From Branchiostoma floridae (lineage: Eukaryota > Chordata > Leptocardii > Amphioxiformes > Branchiostomatidae): a stretch of 64,000 nt of DNA. The DNA lies in contig NC_049991.1 of NCBI RefSeq assembly GCF_000003815.2, positions 15,874,971 through 15,938,970 of the forward strand, in the 5' to 3' direction. Position numbers and translations under genes: made by a program. The number at the start of each line of letters is the position of its first letter. The stretch's first letter is position 1. Of this stretch, positions 36,801-49,000 are shown one piece after another. The notes under the pieces are model-generated. The model saw only the letters and a list, made by a program, of their open reading frames with translations. It did no database searches and was not told where the DNA came from.

Positions 36801-39683
36801 CATACATCTTCATTACAGTGCCATTTATTGGAGGTGCAATAAAGCATACGAGTCCCATAAGTAGAAAGGCTAACAGTGACTTTACAAGTACATGTATACA
36901 ACAGGTGTTAGCCTCATATGTATAAACACTAATAGATGAAGTTTCCTCTCCGTTGTCCATTTGAACTGACCTAACAAATGCTTTATAAAATATTAGTGTT
37001 ACATCCTAGCGTACACTAGACCCACCCCACAGAAATCTCAATCTATGTGTTACAGAGTAGTTCAAAGTGTAATAATGGTTGGCTGAATCACAACTTTATT
37101 GTCAACTTTAAGTCAAGGACTACACCAAAGCTATGTTGTATCATGGACAGATGAATTATCGACACAAGCTACCTTCAGCATTTACAGAAATTTAAATCAC
37201 GACATTGCTGCTCATTGCATCAGTGTTTCGGAGCAATGCTGTCACCGCAGAGGGTGTCATTTCGTAGCATGTTTGCCGCCACTGGTGCTGACTGCCTCCG
37301 TCCGCAGGTTAGGATCCTCATGAGGTCCCCACGGAACCGCTTGTCTACAAAACAGTACAGGAAGATGTTGATGGAGGAGTTCAGCAGGCCCAACATGTTG
37401 GAGATGTCTGAGCCCAACCTCCAGGAGAGATCTCCGTGCCTGTCGATGTTGTTTACGCGCAAGATCAACAAATAAACAAGTCGTGGCGTCCACAGCAGGA
37501 CGAAGACCGAGCTGATGGCGAGGAGGATGTATACAGGCTTGTTGGATATGCGGGTCGATGGTCGTAGCTGTATGTTTGTAATTGTGGAAACTTTTGCACG
37601 AGCCTGTCTTGGGTTTGCTACACTGCCAGTGGTTAGCAGCCTTGGTCTTTCCTGTGTCTCAATATCAGTATCAGATCTCGGTCTGGTGCCTTGAGTAGGT
37701 TCCAGCCTTGGTGACTCGCGCAGCGGTTGAGAGGGGAGGGCCTCACATGGCATTATATTCTGTGCTCTTCTGCTGTTACTTGCTTCGGAGTTGTCATCTC
37801 TTTCAACAGCAGGGCCTGAATGTTTAAGTCCATTGTTTCCGCACATGGTTACGCTGGTTTGCACTCTTCTGAGTCCCCTGAGACGATGTATGATCATTCC
37901 GTTCTGGACTATAATGAACACAAAGGGGAGGAAGAAAGATAGTGTACTCTGTCCCCATATCAGTGTCAGTCTGTACTCCGCTGATATGTCTTCTCTGAGG
38001 TCGCACACAAAAAATGTGGCATTCCCACTCACAAAAGTCTTGGGCTCCTCCGAGAAGAAGTGAGGCAAAGTGAACAGGTAAGACAGCGCAAACACTACAG
38101 CAATGTTGGCCTTCGCTGTGGACGGCTTGCACACCCTGTGTCTCCATATGGGGTAGTGCACGGCTATGAAGCGCTCGGTCGTGTAGGCCACGATGATCCA
38201 TATGGATGCATTGTGGGCACCGTAGTCCAGCCATATCAGCCACGGACAGAAGAGACCAAAGGACACTCGACTGCCCAGGATCAAAGAGTGAACGACCCGC
38301 TCTATGATAACGATGAAGGTCAGAACAAGCGAGTCGGCGATGGCCAGGGCAGACAGGTAAAGACTGGACGTGGACTTCCTCTCGCCAGGCTGCTTCCGTC
38401 GCTGCACCAGGATCCATATGGACAGGATGTTGGCGGGCAGTCCGAACGCTGCGAGCACGGTGTAGTAGACGTGGTTCGCAATGTGCAGCGGGTCCATGGT
38501 GTGAGAGATCTTAATCCGGTCAGCAAAAAAGCTGTTAACAGTTGAGACTTATTTTTGTCCAGATCGAGTCAGCCAAGAAAACTCTGTACCGCTGCTGTTG
38601 CTTCTCATTCTCAACATGCACACGCTAGAGGCAAAGCGCTTCCCGCCCCCTGCGAAATGAGTCTTCCTCTTGCTGCACTTGAAGAAGGTCAGCAAACAAA
38701 GAAACCACTTCAGGAGGGTCTCTTGCAGTCTTCTGGTACAGCCCTAATAGTGTAGTGTGAACTTAAACCAGTCACAGTCTTGGAGGAGCAAAACTGACAT
38801 GCCATAGTGTGACGTCTTTTCAACAACTATCTGAGCCAAGTACTGCCAAGACTATATATGACAGCACTCCTGGGCTTAAATTAGTTCCCATATTTGCACC
38901 GTATGGCGGCCTTGTTTATAGTTGTGCGTGATTGGGGGCTGAGGCGGGGCACTTACGTCTTGATACAGCCATAAAGTTTTATCTCTCTGTTTAGTGTAAG
39001 TTCAAGAGGTAATCAATCTGTTAGCAAAATGATTCATTGGTGAATTTCACTGGCAAGTAATGTGTGGTAAACTGGGACAAGAAAAGGTTCTGTTGATGTT
39101 GGTAAAGTGGTACAAAATCAATATAAGAATGTACATTGATTCCAACAGAAAGAAGGTCAACAATTTTTTTCTCTGAGTACTGTGATGTTTTTTTAGTCAG
39201 CAACAGGAAGAACATTGCTCTGAGTACAACGTTCCTTATTATGGTTCTGACATAAGGTACCACATATGTTAGGGTGTTAGTAATGTACATGTAGCACCAC
39301 CTAACTGCTAAAGGGAATACTGCAGGTTGTGTAAGGTGATCCAACATGACATTTACGTAACTTCCAGCTTTGGTGCTGGGATTAGCTGTGTTAAGCCTGT
39401 GTTTAATACGCTCTTTTGATACATGTATCCTTCCTTGTGTCCTCATCTTTGGCTGCTTACTAAATACTAGTATACCTAAAAACTTTGTAGGAACCTAAAA
39501 AATATTCTCTTTTCTGCAGTTCCTGAGGGTCCAGTGTTTGCCATCTGCATTACCGGCAGCAGCTGCCAGGAGTCTCTCAACACCTGGATCAAGGGACTTC
39601 AGGAGGACAACCCTGCTCTGAAGCAAATCCCTGTTGTCTTCAAACTTAGTTCAGCTTCAACACAACTGGCAGCAGTTCAATAA
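33830..39683 (+). CDS. ECSIT: ECSIT, mitochondrial complex I assembly / Toll-pathway signalling intermediate
   Basis: ECSIT acts in mitochondrial complex I assembly and as a TRAF6 partner in Toll/IL-1 signalling. Five coding exons: 33830-34370, 34566-34789, 35625-35791, 36117-36241 and 39520-39683. Phases 1, 0, 2, 1 match, giving 406 residues against ~430 in mammals. The N-terminus ([20 protein letters not shown]) is Arg-rich with almost no acidic residues over ~65 residues, as expected for a mitochondrial presequence. Family blocks follow: [63 protein letters not shown]-like [20 protein letters not shown] and [13 protein letters not shown] near the C-terminus. The start is the first ATG after the acceptor at 33821. 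The last intron (3.3 kb) holds an antisense GPCR gene; intron two holds a hAT MITE. Confidence 0.95.
34814..35227. mobile_element. hAT-type MITE rich in GGTACA repeats, 8-bp target duplication
   Basis: The 414-bp element begins TAGGGCTGTGTACCTAA and ends with its inverse TTAGGTACACAGCCCTA. It is flanked by the 8-bp direct repeat TTTGTGGT (34806-34813 and 35228-35235), typical of hAT insertion. Subterminal arrays of (A)GGTAC repeats occur at both ends, in opposite orientation (GGTACAGGTACAGGTACAGG; GGTCCGGACC palindromes). No ORF. Confidence 0.85.
37095..37100 (-). terminator. Polyadenylation signal for the GPCR gene
   Basis: AATAAA on the minus strand, 120 bp after the receptor stop codon, in the sequence GACAATAAAGTTG. 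The position suits a short 3' UTR. Confidence 0.5.
37220..38497 (-). CDS. Class A GPCR, GPR139/GPR142-like
   Basis: An intronless 425-residue rhodopsin-type receptor. Seven hydrophobic helices are visible: approximately 8-31, 44-66, 84-110, 131-148, 178-202, 322-345 and 362-385. The extracellular N-terminus is very short. Motifs: LAIADSLVL in TM2, ERF in place of DRY after TM3 ([11 protein letters not shown]), a Cys at the top of TM3 (FCPW) and in loop 2 (FFVCDL) able to form the usual disulfide, LLWTPR for CWxP in TM6, and [18 protein letters not shown] for NPxxY plus helix 8. The NASIWI, LWTPR and [20 protein letters not shown] blocks resemble GPR139/GPR142. The third intracellular loop is long (~115 residues) and Ser/Pro/Arg-rich. 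It lies wholly inside the last ECSIT intron on the opposite strand. Ligand unknown; aromatic amino acids or peptides are plausible by family. Confidence 0.85.
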   Translation of the reverse strand: MDPLHIANHVYYTVLAAFGLPANILSIWILVQRRKQPGERKSTSSLYLSALAIADSLVLTFIVIIERVVHSLILGSRVSFGLFCPWLIWLDYGAHNASIWIIVAYTTERFIAVHYPIWRHRVCKPSTAKANIAVVFALSYLFTLPHFFSEEPKTFVSGNATFFVCDLREDISAEYRLTLIWGQSTLSFFLPFVFIIVQNGMIIHRLRGLRRVQTSVTMCGNNGLKHSGPAVERDDNSEASNSRRAQNIMPCEALPSQPLRESPRLEPTQGTRPRSDTDIETQERPRLLTTGSVANPRQARAKVSTITNIQLRPSTRISNKPVYILLAISSVFVLLWTPRLVYLLILRVNNIDRHGDLSWRLGSDISNMLGLLNSSINIFLYCFVDKRFRGDLMRILTCGRRQSAPVAANMLRNDTLCGDSIAPKH

Positions 39684-40155
39684 CAACAGAACCAACATAT
39701 GTAGAAACTGTTTAATTAGACTGATGAAAATTGCTGACTACATGTGTTCATGTGTTTCCTTTAGATAGCAAATGGATTGAGAAATGCATACTACAATGCC
39801 TTAACATGATGCAAAACATGTTTGTGTATCTTCTTAAGACAATGCTAGACTTAGTACAAGATTGTTAGTTTAGTTTTTATCAGAGAGTAGCTTATTTTAA
39901 TTCTTTCATAACTTCTGTAAGGTGTGTTTACCACAAAGAAAGGTTATAAAGAGCAGACAAATGTACAGATGTAATTGCTTTTGTGATATCATAGTTGAGA
40001 ATGTGAAATGAAAAAAAAGTATTTAAGTTCCATCATGATAGACAGAGAGGCAAAGAGAATTGTAAACATTGTGATAAACTGAATTCTTTGCACCACATGA
40101 GATGAAAATTGCTACAAGAAGATCTACATGTACAATAAATTCACATTATAAAGAT
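39684..40155 (+). other. ECSIT 3' UTR
   Basis: Non-coding AT-rich sequence after the TAA, with an AATAAA at 40134-40139 as the likely polyadenylation signal. Confidence 0.5.
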
Positions 40156-40595
40156 TTCCATTTGTTTGATGTGTCTGTATGTTTGTTTTTTCTGTGGGGA
40201 TTAAGAATAGTGAAAGACATTTCCATGTCACTATCAGTTGCCTCTAATGACAACGCATTGAAGATGTGGACATTTGATGTCCTAGTAAAGAAGAATAGAC
40301 CATATATCTAATGGAATTGAGCAAGAAATAATGATTTGCATTGGACGTTTGTAGTGAATTTAGTACAACAGGGTCTGTGTACTTAACATAGTCGCTATTA
40401 ATGCCATGCTCTGTGCAAGTGGAAGGAAAAGCAAGGCAATTAACCAAGGGTTTGCTTATCATCATTTCCATGTAATGACTGCAGGGTACCATTGAATATG
40501 GACGTCATCGCAATGATTCATAAATTTCTCTAATTGATTATGCAAATCAAGTCCAAATTTGCATGATCAACAGACCATTACGTTGGACTTCAGGA

Positions 40596-40626
40596 CTTTT
40601 GCACCTGTTACTTACAGGTGCAAAAG
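40596..40626. repeat. Perfect 13-bp stem hairpin
   Basis: CTTTTGCACCTGT, a 5-base loop TACTT, then ACAGGTGCAAAAG. Flanking GCATGATC / GATCATG pair weakly, so it may be the core of a small foldback element. Confidence 0.6.
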
Positions 40627-41530
40627 ATCATGAAAATTCATTCCTGACTTTTTGACTTATCCCGTTTGAGAGTGAGAACTTGGTACCCGAGTGACAACGT
40701 CGTAACAGACAGACACGCTGACAGACTGACACCCACTCCAACGCTAACCATGGTTCATATTTTATAACACAACTTGACGTCATGCCAAAAAACACATGAG
40801 GGTTCATCGGCAGGCTTCCCGGAAAATTGAGCGAAACATGGATGAGTTCCTGGAAACACTGCTTCCTTGAAGTACCCTGTTGATGAGGAAGTGATGACTG
40901 TTCAGAGCATTTTACGCATGTTGTATCTTGGCGAGAACTATACAAGCAGACGGACTGGTAAAAGTAGTTAACGGTTCACGATGTGAACATCTATAAATTC
41001 TACGCCATCGAAGAGGGACGGCAGTCGTTGGTGAACATTGTATTTACGTCCTTAGGGTTCATCGCCAGGTCAATTAAGGTCAGTACCCACGCTCCTGATT
41101 CTTATTCTCTTAGCAGAGTTTGGATCGGGGAATAGTAGTGGATGGGAGGTTGAGACAAGAAATCTCGGCCACAATGGAATTGATACTATTCCCGCCAAAC
41201 CAACCTCTGCTTGGAGAATACTTAATTCTAACATTCACTCTGCTTGTGTCATGACAGACGTAAGTTCTGTACATCCGTCCCTAGCGCAATCCAAAACAAG
41301 GTAACGCAGTATCGGTTCATGATGATGGCAGCTACGTACGTGGACAACAGGTGTGACTAAATGTCTTAAACTTCTCCCCGCTGACTAATAAACCTACCAA
41401 CACAAATTTGGTGGAAAACTGTCATTGTAAGTTTGTAACTCAGAAGACTATGGCATTGATTTGAACGAACATCGCATTTCGGCTCCAAGTGTGGCACCCG
41501 AGGACATGTTATAAGCATGACATGGCCAAA

Positions 41531-41564
41531 CCAAGGAGGTTAATGTGATTTTTAACCTCCTTGG
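41531..41564. repeat. Perfect 13-bp stem hairpin
   Basis: CCAAGGAGGTTAA, an 8-base loop, then TTAACCTCCTTGG. Its right arm overlaps the target duplication of the MITE at 41573-41692, so that MITE inserted next to or into it. Confidence 0.6.
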
Positions 41565-41572
41565 CCAAACGT

Positions 41573-41692
41573 TAATCTCCAACCAGATCCACGGTGCGTA
41601 ATGTAACTTACCGTTTGACTCCCTTAGCCGGCTATACTCCCTGGCCAGCTTTGATACTATCTTATGGCACCGTGGGATCTACTTGGAGATTA
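41573..41692. mobile_element. 120-bp MITE with 9-bp target duplication
   Basis: The arms TAATCTCCAACCAGATCCAC and, inverted, ATCTACTTGGAGATTA (with GCACCGTGGG inside) pair over ~28 bp. The flanks GCCAAACGT at 41564-41572 and 41693-41701 are identical 9-bp direct repeats, a length typical of Mutator-like elements. No ORF. Confidence 0.75.
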
Positions 41693-43054
41693 GCCAAACG
41701 TATCCGAACCCGACGAGGAAGTGGAGAACACGGTCACCTTTTACAGCTTTGATGTTTACACGTTTGGTCAAGGACTTTATATCTTATATAAGTTGCGTTT
41801 GGTACAACTGATCTCTGGTTAGACCCGGTTCTATTACCACGTACCAAGGTACCAAAAGACGAACAATTGTCAAAGCTACAATTCTCTTGAACTTTTCTGT
41901 TACACATTAGAAGTTGTAACGTTAGAAAAATGTTAATCGCGCATTTTTAAACAACATTACGCAAACGATCGAGCCAAAGTTTCCCGGGTTGCAGTAGCGC
42001 CTTAGTTCACCGGGTGTGCGTTCGGTCAAAGTCCCTCATAAACCATTCACAAACAGCCCTTCAGAATAGAATGCGTATCTTATTTCCGTGTCACAGTGGG
42101 TCACTGGGGGGTAGAGTTCAGAAACTCCCTAAAGGTAAACAAAACTTAATGCAAGAGAGGCATATTTTTTGGTAGGTCTCATATAAATGGTAGACCGGGC
42201 ATATGCTGAGGAAGTCCTCGCCAAATTGGATGTCCCTGTCACTCTGGATTCTCTAGCAAGCGTGTGCGGATTTTCCGCCAAGAAATGGTGGCTGTGGACG
42301 GACATGTTTTTTTTTTTTTGCATTTTGCAGGTTCAAAACTATCAGTGTTTCGTACGTCCTTCAGAACATTTGGTATGCCATAGCTGCGTCCGACATTTTT
42401 GTTCGAGTTATTTATCGACAAATATGAAATTTTGTATGTCCATGAAGTTGACATGCAAAAAGTAGGCCTCCTTTCCTATATGCAGGCTTCAGTTTTAGTA
42501 AAAGAGTGCAAAATGGCGCAAGTTCACAAAGAGTGCACTATAAACCAGTCGCTTCTTTGTTCTATTTGATTTGACGATAAGACAGCAATCATGTTTGTAG
42601 CCAAGTTACTAACCCCCAAAGTTATGAGTTTGGGGGTTATAATTAGAGATGCAAGCGAAGAAGTATTAAGCTTCCAACGACTGAAAAATCGGTTGACTCA
42701 CAGCTCAACCCTTTTCATCCACAGAGTCAAAGAGTCAAAAATATATGTTGGAACAAGGACATTGGCGCAAGTCCCAGAATGTGTAATTGTGTATACAGGT
42801 CCTTTATTGTGGGCACTTCTTGCGGTCATGTCTGAGGTCTGTCTAGCAAGTGATATGGCGGGAAAGGTCTTTCACCCATGCCTCGGGCAAACCTTCTCAA
42901 ACACGTGAATACACGAGGGGGGTTCTGGGTTTCATTCCTGGAACCTGTCACACTTTAACCAGAAGAAGTTCACACCAGAACAGTGGGTGGGGGCATATAG
43001 ACTCACCTTTCGCGCGTTCTGTGGTCCAACGATAACAACAAACCACGGGAAGGC

Positions 43055-46000
43055 ATGGCTTGCATGACGGCTGTGTGCGAGAGAGGGGAGAAGACGTGTT
43101 CTGGGGCCCATGGCACTGCCATCTCGAGGTGGCAGCTCGCATGTGTTTGCCTCAGCGTGGTCGCCATTACCCTCTCTCTTTTCACGCTGTTTTGGATGCA
43201 CAAAATCGTGCAGGATTTGGGACAAAATTGCGGCTGTGAGGTGCGGGAGCGTGCGGACGAGGGACACTCTGCGTCGGTCGCTTCAATCTCCGGATCGTCG
43301 GGCCTACAAGACGTCGGGACCCGCGACATCGAGCCGGACACAGACGTGAGTTTAGCTACAAGCTTACTCTATGAGACCTAGGCATTTGACGTCTGCACCA
43401 TGTACCAATATGCTCAGTAGTGGTCGCCAGGACCTGCACCTGCACACACGCGCACGTGCACAGGGTTATATTTTATAACAAATGTTGAAATCAAGACTAT
43501 TTCAAAGTACCTGACACCTTACGGTGTCGTCGTCGTCGGTGCGGCAGTAGTAACGTATCCAGACTTTTTTGCTGTCCGAATAAGGAGCAACGCCCCTCCC
43601 CCTCTTCTTTGTGGGATTTGTGTGATACTTGTATTTTTTTCTGACCACATTTTGACCGAATAGCACTGAATGTTCCCAGTACACCGGTACAGCAACTAGC
43701 TAGCATTCTTCTTCGTTCAACATGGTTGACTGGTTGTGCTTTAGATACTGTCCAGTGGTGTGCGATATGAAAAGGGCATGATTCAAGCTTCATTTGGGGT
43801 TATTTTGATGACCTTAATCGTCCTCCATTTTATTAGCAAGAGGCATAGACGTTAGTTAGTAAAGCATGAAGCTACATGTACATAGCAAATGTGTCCGTCG
43901 AATTTACTGTGACACTTTGCTGGGGAGAAAGGTGTTCTGTCACTACTCACTGGCTACAGGAACCTTACTACCTAGGGTTTAAGAAACGCTATATATGTGA
44001 AACAGAAATAGTAGATCTATACTGGTGGAATGGGCGATAGCAGGCATGATTGACCATAACTCTAACACTCAGATTAGTATTACCAATTCGGGTAACTTTG
44101 CACTACTACGCTACATTACCGCTGAAGAACTTTTTGCGACAGGGACTTTAACTTTCAGCACGTCTTTCTAGCCTATGCATCTTCATGATCAGGTCTACAA
44201 TAATTCAAAGTCAATCGTAAGCTAGTGTGATAGATAAAAACAAAGTCTGCGACCTGCCTAAACAGCTCAAACGACCTCAAACGACTCTAACAGATGTAGT
44301 GTACAGCTGACTAACTCCAAATAACTGGTAAATAGTTAGGACTTCTTGCGTTCTTTTTATTTATAAATGCATAAAAATGTACCCAGAGCGCCACACAAAG
44401 TCGTTGCCCCATGTAAGTTTCATATTAAAGTCGTTTGAGGTCGTTTGAGGTGTTTAGGCAGACCCCCAAGTCAGCATTACGGGTCATTGAACTTTTGTTA
44501 AAAGACCTTGCCTAGGTAACCATTGGAAAACATATGTGGGCGGTTCCGACGTTGTAAATGTCCAGTTGAAAACGTAAATAGGCAAAGTGATAAGGAAGGA
44601 AAGACGGACGGAAGTTATGTTATCAAATGTACATAGCAGCCAGGTGTATTGTACGTCTGAAGTAGATTCGGAAGTGCCTTTGTGATGATGCTATTCCTGT
44701 TCACTCCTCTGTTCACATACCCTTTTGAGCGTCAAGGGGTTTCATTTTGATTTTTTCTTCCTTGTTCATCGTTGCTCATTAAACATTAAAAACGCTAGTC
44801 ATTGCAACAACAAGTTAAGTATTCAAGGCGTATTTCAAGGGTCACAGACCAACGTCAAGACAAACTTTGATGAACAAAGAAAACCTCAGCCAACGTCCAA
44901 ATGATTGTTGCACTCATTGGTAACTCTTTTGATATTAGATACTTCTGGTGTGTCAACCTTAATTCTATCTTAGTTATAACCCTGCAATTAGTTTTCAACG
45001 TTACCAATAATGATGCTCATCTATTGATATATAAAAAAAGGCATATGGAAATTACAAGTGCGTAGCAGGGTATTATCTCTAGCTACATGTATTTCTATAG
45101 CGACAATAAGAGACAATAATATTTACTTAAAAAAGCATACCAAAATACCCCCAACGTCTCCTCTATTACAGACGAATACAAAACATTCATCTTAGAGTGA
45201 ATACATCTCCATATTCTATGAAAATGTTGCATAGTTTGCCTCCTTCATGTGCTACCAAAACATAACCAGGGAAAGGCAGTAGTACACTACACTACACTAC
45301 ACTGAAGCTATACGAACTTGTCTCTCGTTACAAAAAAATGCTTCTCTAAAAATATTTCCTAAACTATTTAGAGCTTTTGTAAATTTTATGCAAATGCCTT
45401 ACACATTTACATGATTTATGCACGGCGATGTTCATCATTGACTAACGTACACATGTTACAAGAACACAACTCCCATCATTAATCAAGCGGTTTTGGGAGG
45501 GAGTACTTATGACAACAATGCTCCGGACCGAAACCGTGCTGATAATTGTGCCAAACCAGACAGAACACACGACACGGTCTGATAAGAACAACAACACGGC
45601 GGCCGCACCAACCACAACGTGCATGCCACAACACACTCACGTAATGGCACAAAGCCAACTATGTCACTGGCATGGTCAACAGATCCGTCTGGGTCCCTGT
45701 TGCCAAACACACCGACTTATGCCCTACTGTTACGTAACTCTTCTCAAGGCCAAAATGAACCCGGGCGATGCCAGGTTGCAACAGAAAAATAACTCGTCCG
45801 ACGAGTCTGCGAGCTCAAAAGGACATTTCCGTCCGGAATACCACATTCACGATCACTGTGCGACTTGGGGAGATCAGCCAATGTGAGCAGGTCACTGAAA
45901 AGAATAAGATTGATGCAGGTGATAAAGCGTTACCCAAGTCAAACAGAGAGCTATTCCATGTACGTACGTGTATGTCATGCCCCGTCATATTTTCTGTACA

Positions 46001-49000
46001 TCTAAGCCAATACATACACACATGTACATCCATGCAAAAAAGAAACCTCATAACAACGAGTTAAGACCTCAAACATAAGAATCTATACGGACGTACAGCT
46101 CCTTATTGTGTCTCATGTCAATACTGTATAGCATAGATAACTTAAGCTTACATTGTCACATTGTGTCCTCTTTCAATATTTGTATAACCTAGAATCTACA
46201 TGTACTATAATAATGTTATAATATAGTCAGTTGTCTTCTACAATATACCTCACTTTACCTTACATTGTACCTGTTACAATTGTGCAATAATCTTTCATTT
46301 GACCCGACCCAGTACAATGTAGCGATAAATTTGCAGGCGATGAATGCGCTCGATTTTCTGGCGATTTTGGAATTCGCTTCTAGGTTTATTAAGATTATTT
46401 ACTTCTCTCTGTAAAGAATGTAAAAATTTTTATATATTCTTGTGCCCTGCAAACCACTCAGTTGGTCAGACGTGACGCGGACGACGAGGAGGATGAAGCG
46501 CAAAGTCGAATCAAAAGAGCTAAAGGTATCATCAAGTGCTATTGTGCTAGTACAATGTTGTATATGGGATATATGAATTTAGTATTCCATATCGTAAAAA
46601 AGGTGGAGCTTTGAACATATGCATGTTATGAGCTTAATCAAGAACACACCGTTGTGAAGATCAGTACTGTTTTTTTTTACCTCGTAGTAATGAAATACTT
46701 GTTTGCTTGAAATATGACCAAGTGACTTTCATGCTTCCCTAGGAAACAGAGACAAGAGGAAATTTTGCAAGAAAGTGACTAATTGTATGAAAAACGGTGA
46801 GTTATTCATGACATCATCTCGATTTGGACGACTGATTTAACACTCATGTTTTGAAGCTAGTAAAACACTTGCTTTTGAAGTGGCTATTCATTCAGGATAA
46901 TGTTACTTTGACTCTTCTTCTTCTTAAGCGCCTGATGGCATGCTTTAAAGTAAATTTATTAGTTAATGCTACTGTCCCGTGCATGTCCACACAGACACGG
47001 ACACTTACGGCTTCTTCGATGCACTTACAGTGATCGGAGAACTCCGACAGAACGTCACACAGGAGGTCCAAAAGCTGCTCACGGTACGAACATCTTTACC
47101 TATCATCGGTAACTTACGAGTAGGAGGGCACGGAATTGTTGGCGGCCTTTTTATTCTCCGTACATTTCATTTGCAAGAACATATAACGTTATACATGTAC
47201 AAGTAAATGACGACAAAGCCAACACAGCTAAGTTGTTTCTTACATGTATGATTATATTCCTATGAACAGCCACTGCCTATATCTTTACAAATACACATTG
47301 AATGTTGAAATATGATTTCTTAAAATACTATTATTCGTCTTTATAGAGGAGCTACATCCACCGTGTCCGCCCTGACGGTAGGTGTTCACTATTGTGTTGT
47401 GTAGCATTACATCGTGTTCTTAAAGTAGTTGCACCATCAAATTGAAGACAAAGTTAAATAAAGTAAATCTGAAACGTCTTTCTCGTTGATCGAGCTGGGA
47501 AATATTGAGATCAGAATAGGGGTTGGTAACGGTACAAGAATTTCTTGTACAAGTCCGGTTCTGGTCCAGAGGATTTTTATGGACCTGAACCTGATTGTAT
47601 GCGAAAACCGAAAGCAACGTAGCCTCTATCAGGCTCCGTGGATCGGTGGTCTACGGTGAGGAAAATGTTTCTACTGGCCGGCCGACTCCCCTTGCGTACT
47701 ATTGACTCTATTTGTCTAATTTCTACAATTAGATCAGGCCACACCAATTTAATTTCTTGGTTCACGGATTCGCTCGCTCCTATTTTTTTGAAAAAAAAAA
47801 AAATTACCACTCAGCAAATTTTCACCATTAATGAAACCATTCACCAGCTTTCTGGTGTAGCAAATTGGCCTTTATATTATAAGCTCCTTAAAGTGTGGGT
47901 ACAGGTGCTGTTACTGTACAATAATAGTGTTTTTGTACTTTTTTCAAGCTGAAAACTTTTTTTCTTTATGTTTTGGATTAGCCGTTACCTTTACCCCAAC
48001 CATTTTACAATTTTTATTTTTATTTCGCCCTCTCGCTCCATATTTCTTGTGAAAAAATCCGTGAACCAAGAAATTAAATTGGTGTGGCCTCACCGATCCG
48101 GGAGCCTGGTAGAGGCTAAAAGCAACGGTCCATTTTGCTACAAAGGAATCTGTTTGATGAAGTATTCGACTAAAATCTCCATGTAAAATAGCGCTGACCG
48201 CCTCTGAACGCTTGACTGCAGCAACTTGGTAGAAATATTTATAAACTCTACTCAACTCTACTCTACTTCACCGATGTTATCTTCTTGTACTGGCAAACCC
48301 CAAAACGTGTTAACGCCTGCCAATATAATGTGATCATTTTGTAATTGTTCCAAAGCCGGTGGACTGGTCCAGCTTTTTCGTACCGATTTGAGAAGAAAAA
48401 CAGTTTTTGAACCGGTTCCCATCCATAGATCAGAAGCTATGCTATCAAATGTCCAGAATGATACGCGTATATTCCATTTTACGGCATTCGTAAGCGTTAA
48501 ACTGCATGTGCCCTGTGCACATGTATAACTAGTATTCAAATCACAGAAAGTCGTTCAGTGCTTATAACTTCGTGTCTTATCTGACAGATGTTGAAATGCT
48601 TGGCACCTTCAAAGACGTACAGGGAGGCGGTAAGTACAACTGCATTTGTGCATTTCATGGAAACTCTCCGACCACCAGCAACACAATAGATTTGAAATAT
48701 AATCTTTTTTCATTGTCTTGGACTGATTAACTAACTGCAGAATGTCACTGAACCTTTTGTCTATCGAAAGAAACGGTGTTGAGTGTGAAAGTTGCCCCTG
48801 GAGACATCGCTGAGCGCTCTGGGGACGAGGGAACGACCACCATTCAAGGCGGCGGTCTCTATCTCGTATATGGCCAGGTAATTATCGAAATTTTATCTGG
48901 TAGTTGGTTGTCACCCCATGCAAATCCCGAACATTGCGCATGGGTCCTGTCACATCTAGGCGACTTTGCTCCCCACCACTCCCCAAACAAGGTCAGTAGT

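Larger units (their letters stand above)
40156..43054. other. Intergenic region between ECSIT and the TNF ligand
   Basis: No convincing gene. It holds a perfect hairpin (40596-40626), a second hairpin (41531-41564), a 120-bp MITE (41573-41692) and a short open stretch (42187-42301, reading AYAEEVLAKLDVPVTLDSLA) that I do not recognise. The 3' part from ~42930 probably contains the promoter and 5' UTR of the TNF ligand gene. Confidence 0.45.

Noticed and set aside
37791..38545. Plus-strand and frame-shifted ORFs across the receptor gene
   Set aside because: Shadows of the GPCR coding frame, which alone shows seven helices and motifs.
42591..42908. 105-residue ORF before the TNF-ligand start
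   Set aside because: No recognisable domain, and it includes a GGGGGTT/AACCCCC hairpin; probably non-coding.
45509..45886. 125-residue plus-strand ORF in the first TNF-ligand intron
   Set aside because: Low-complexity Thr/His/Gln-rich frame without recognisable domain; no partner exon of matching phase.
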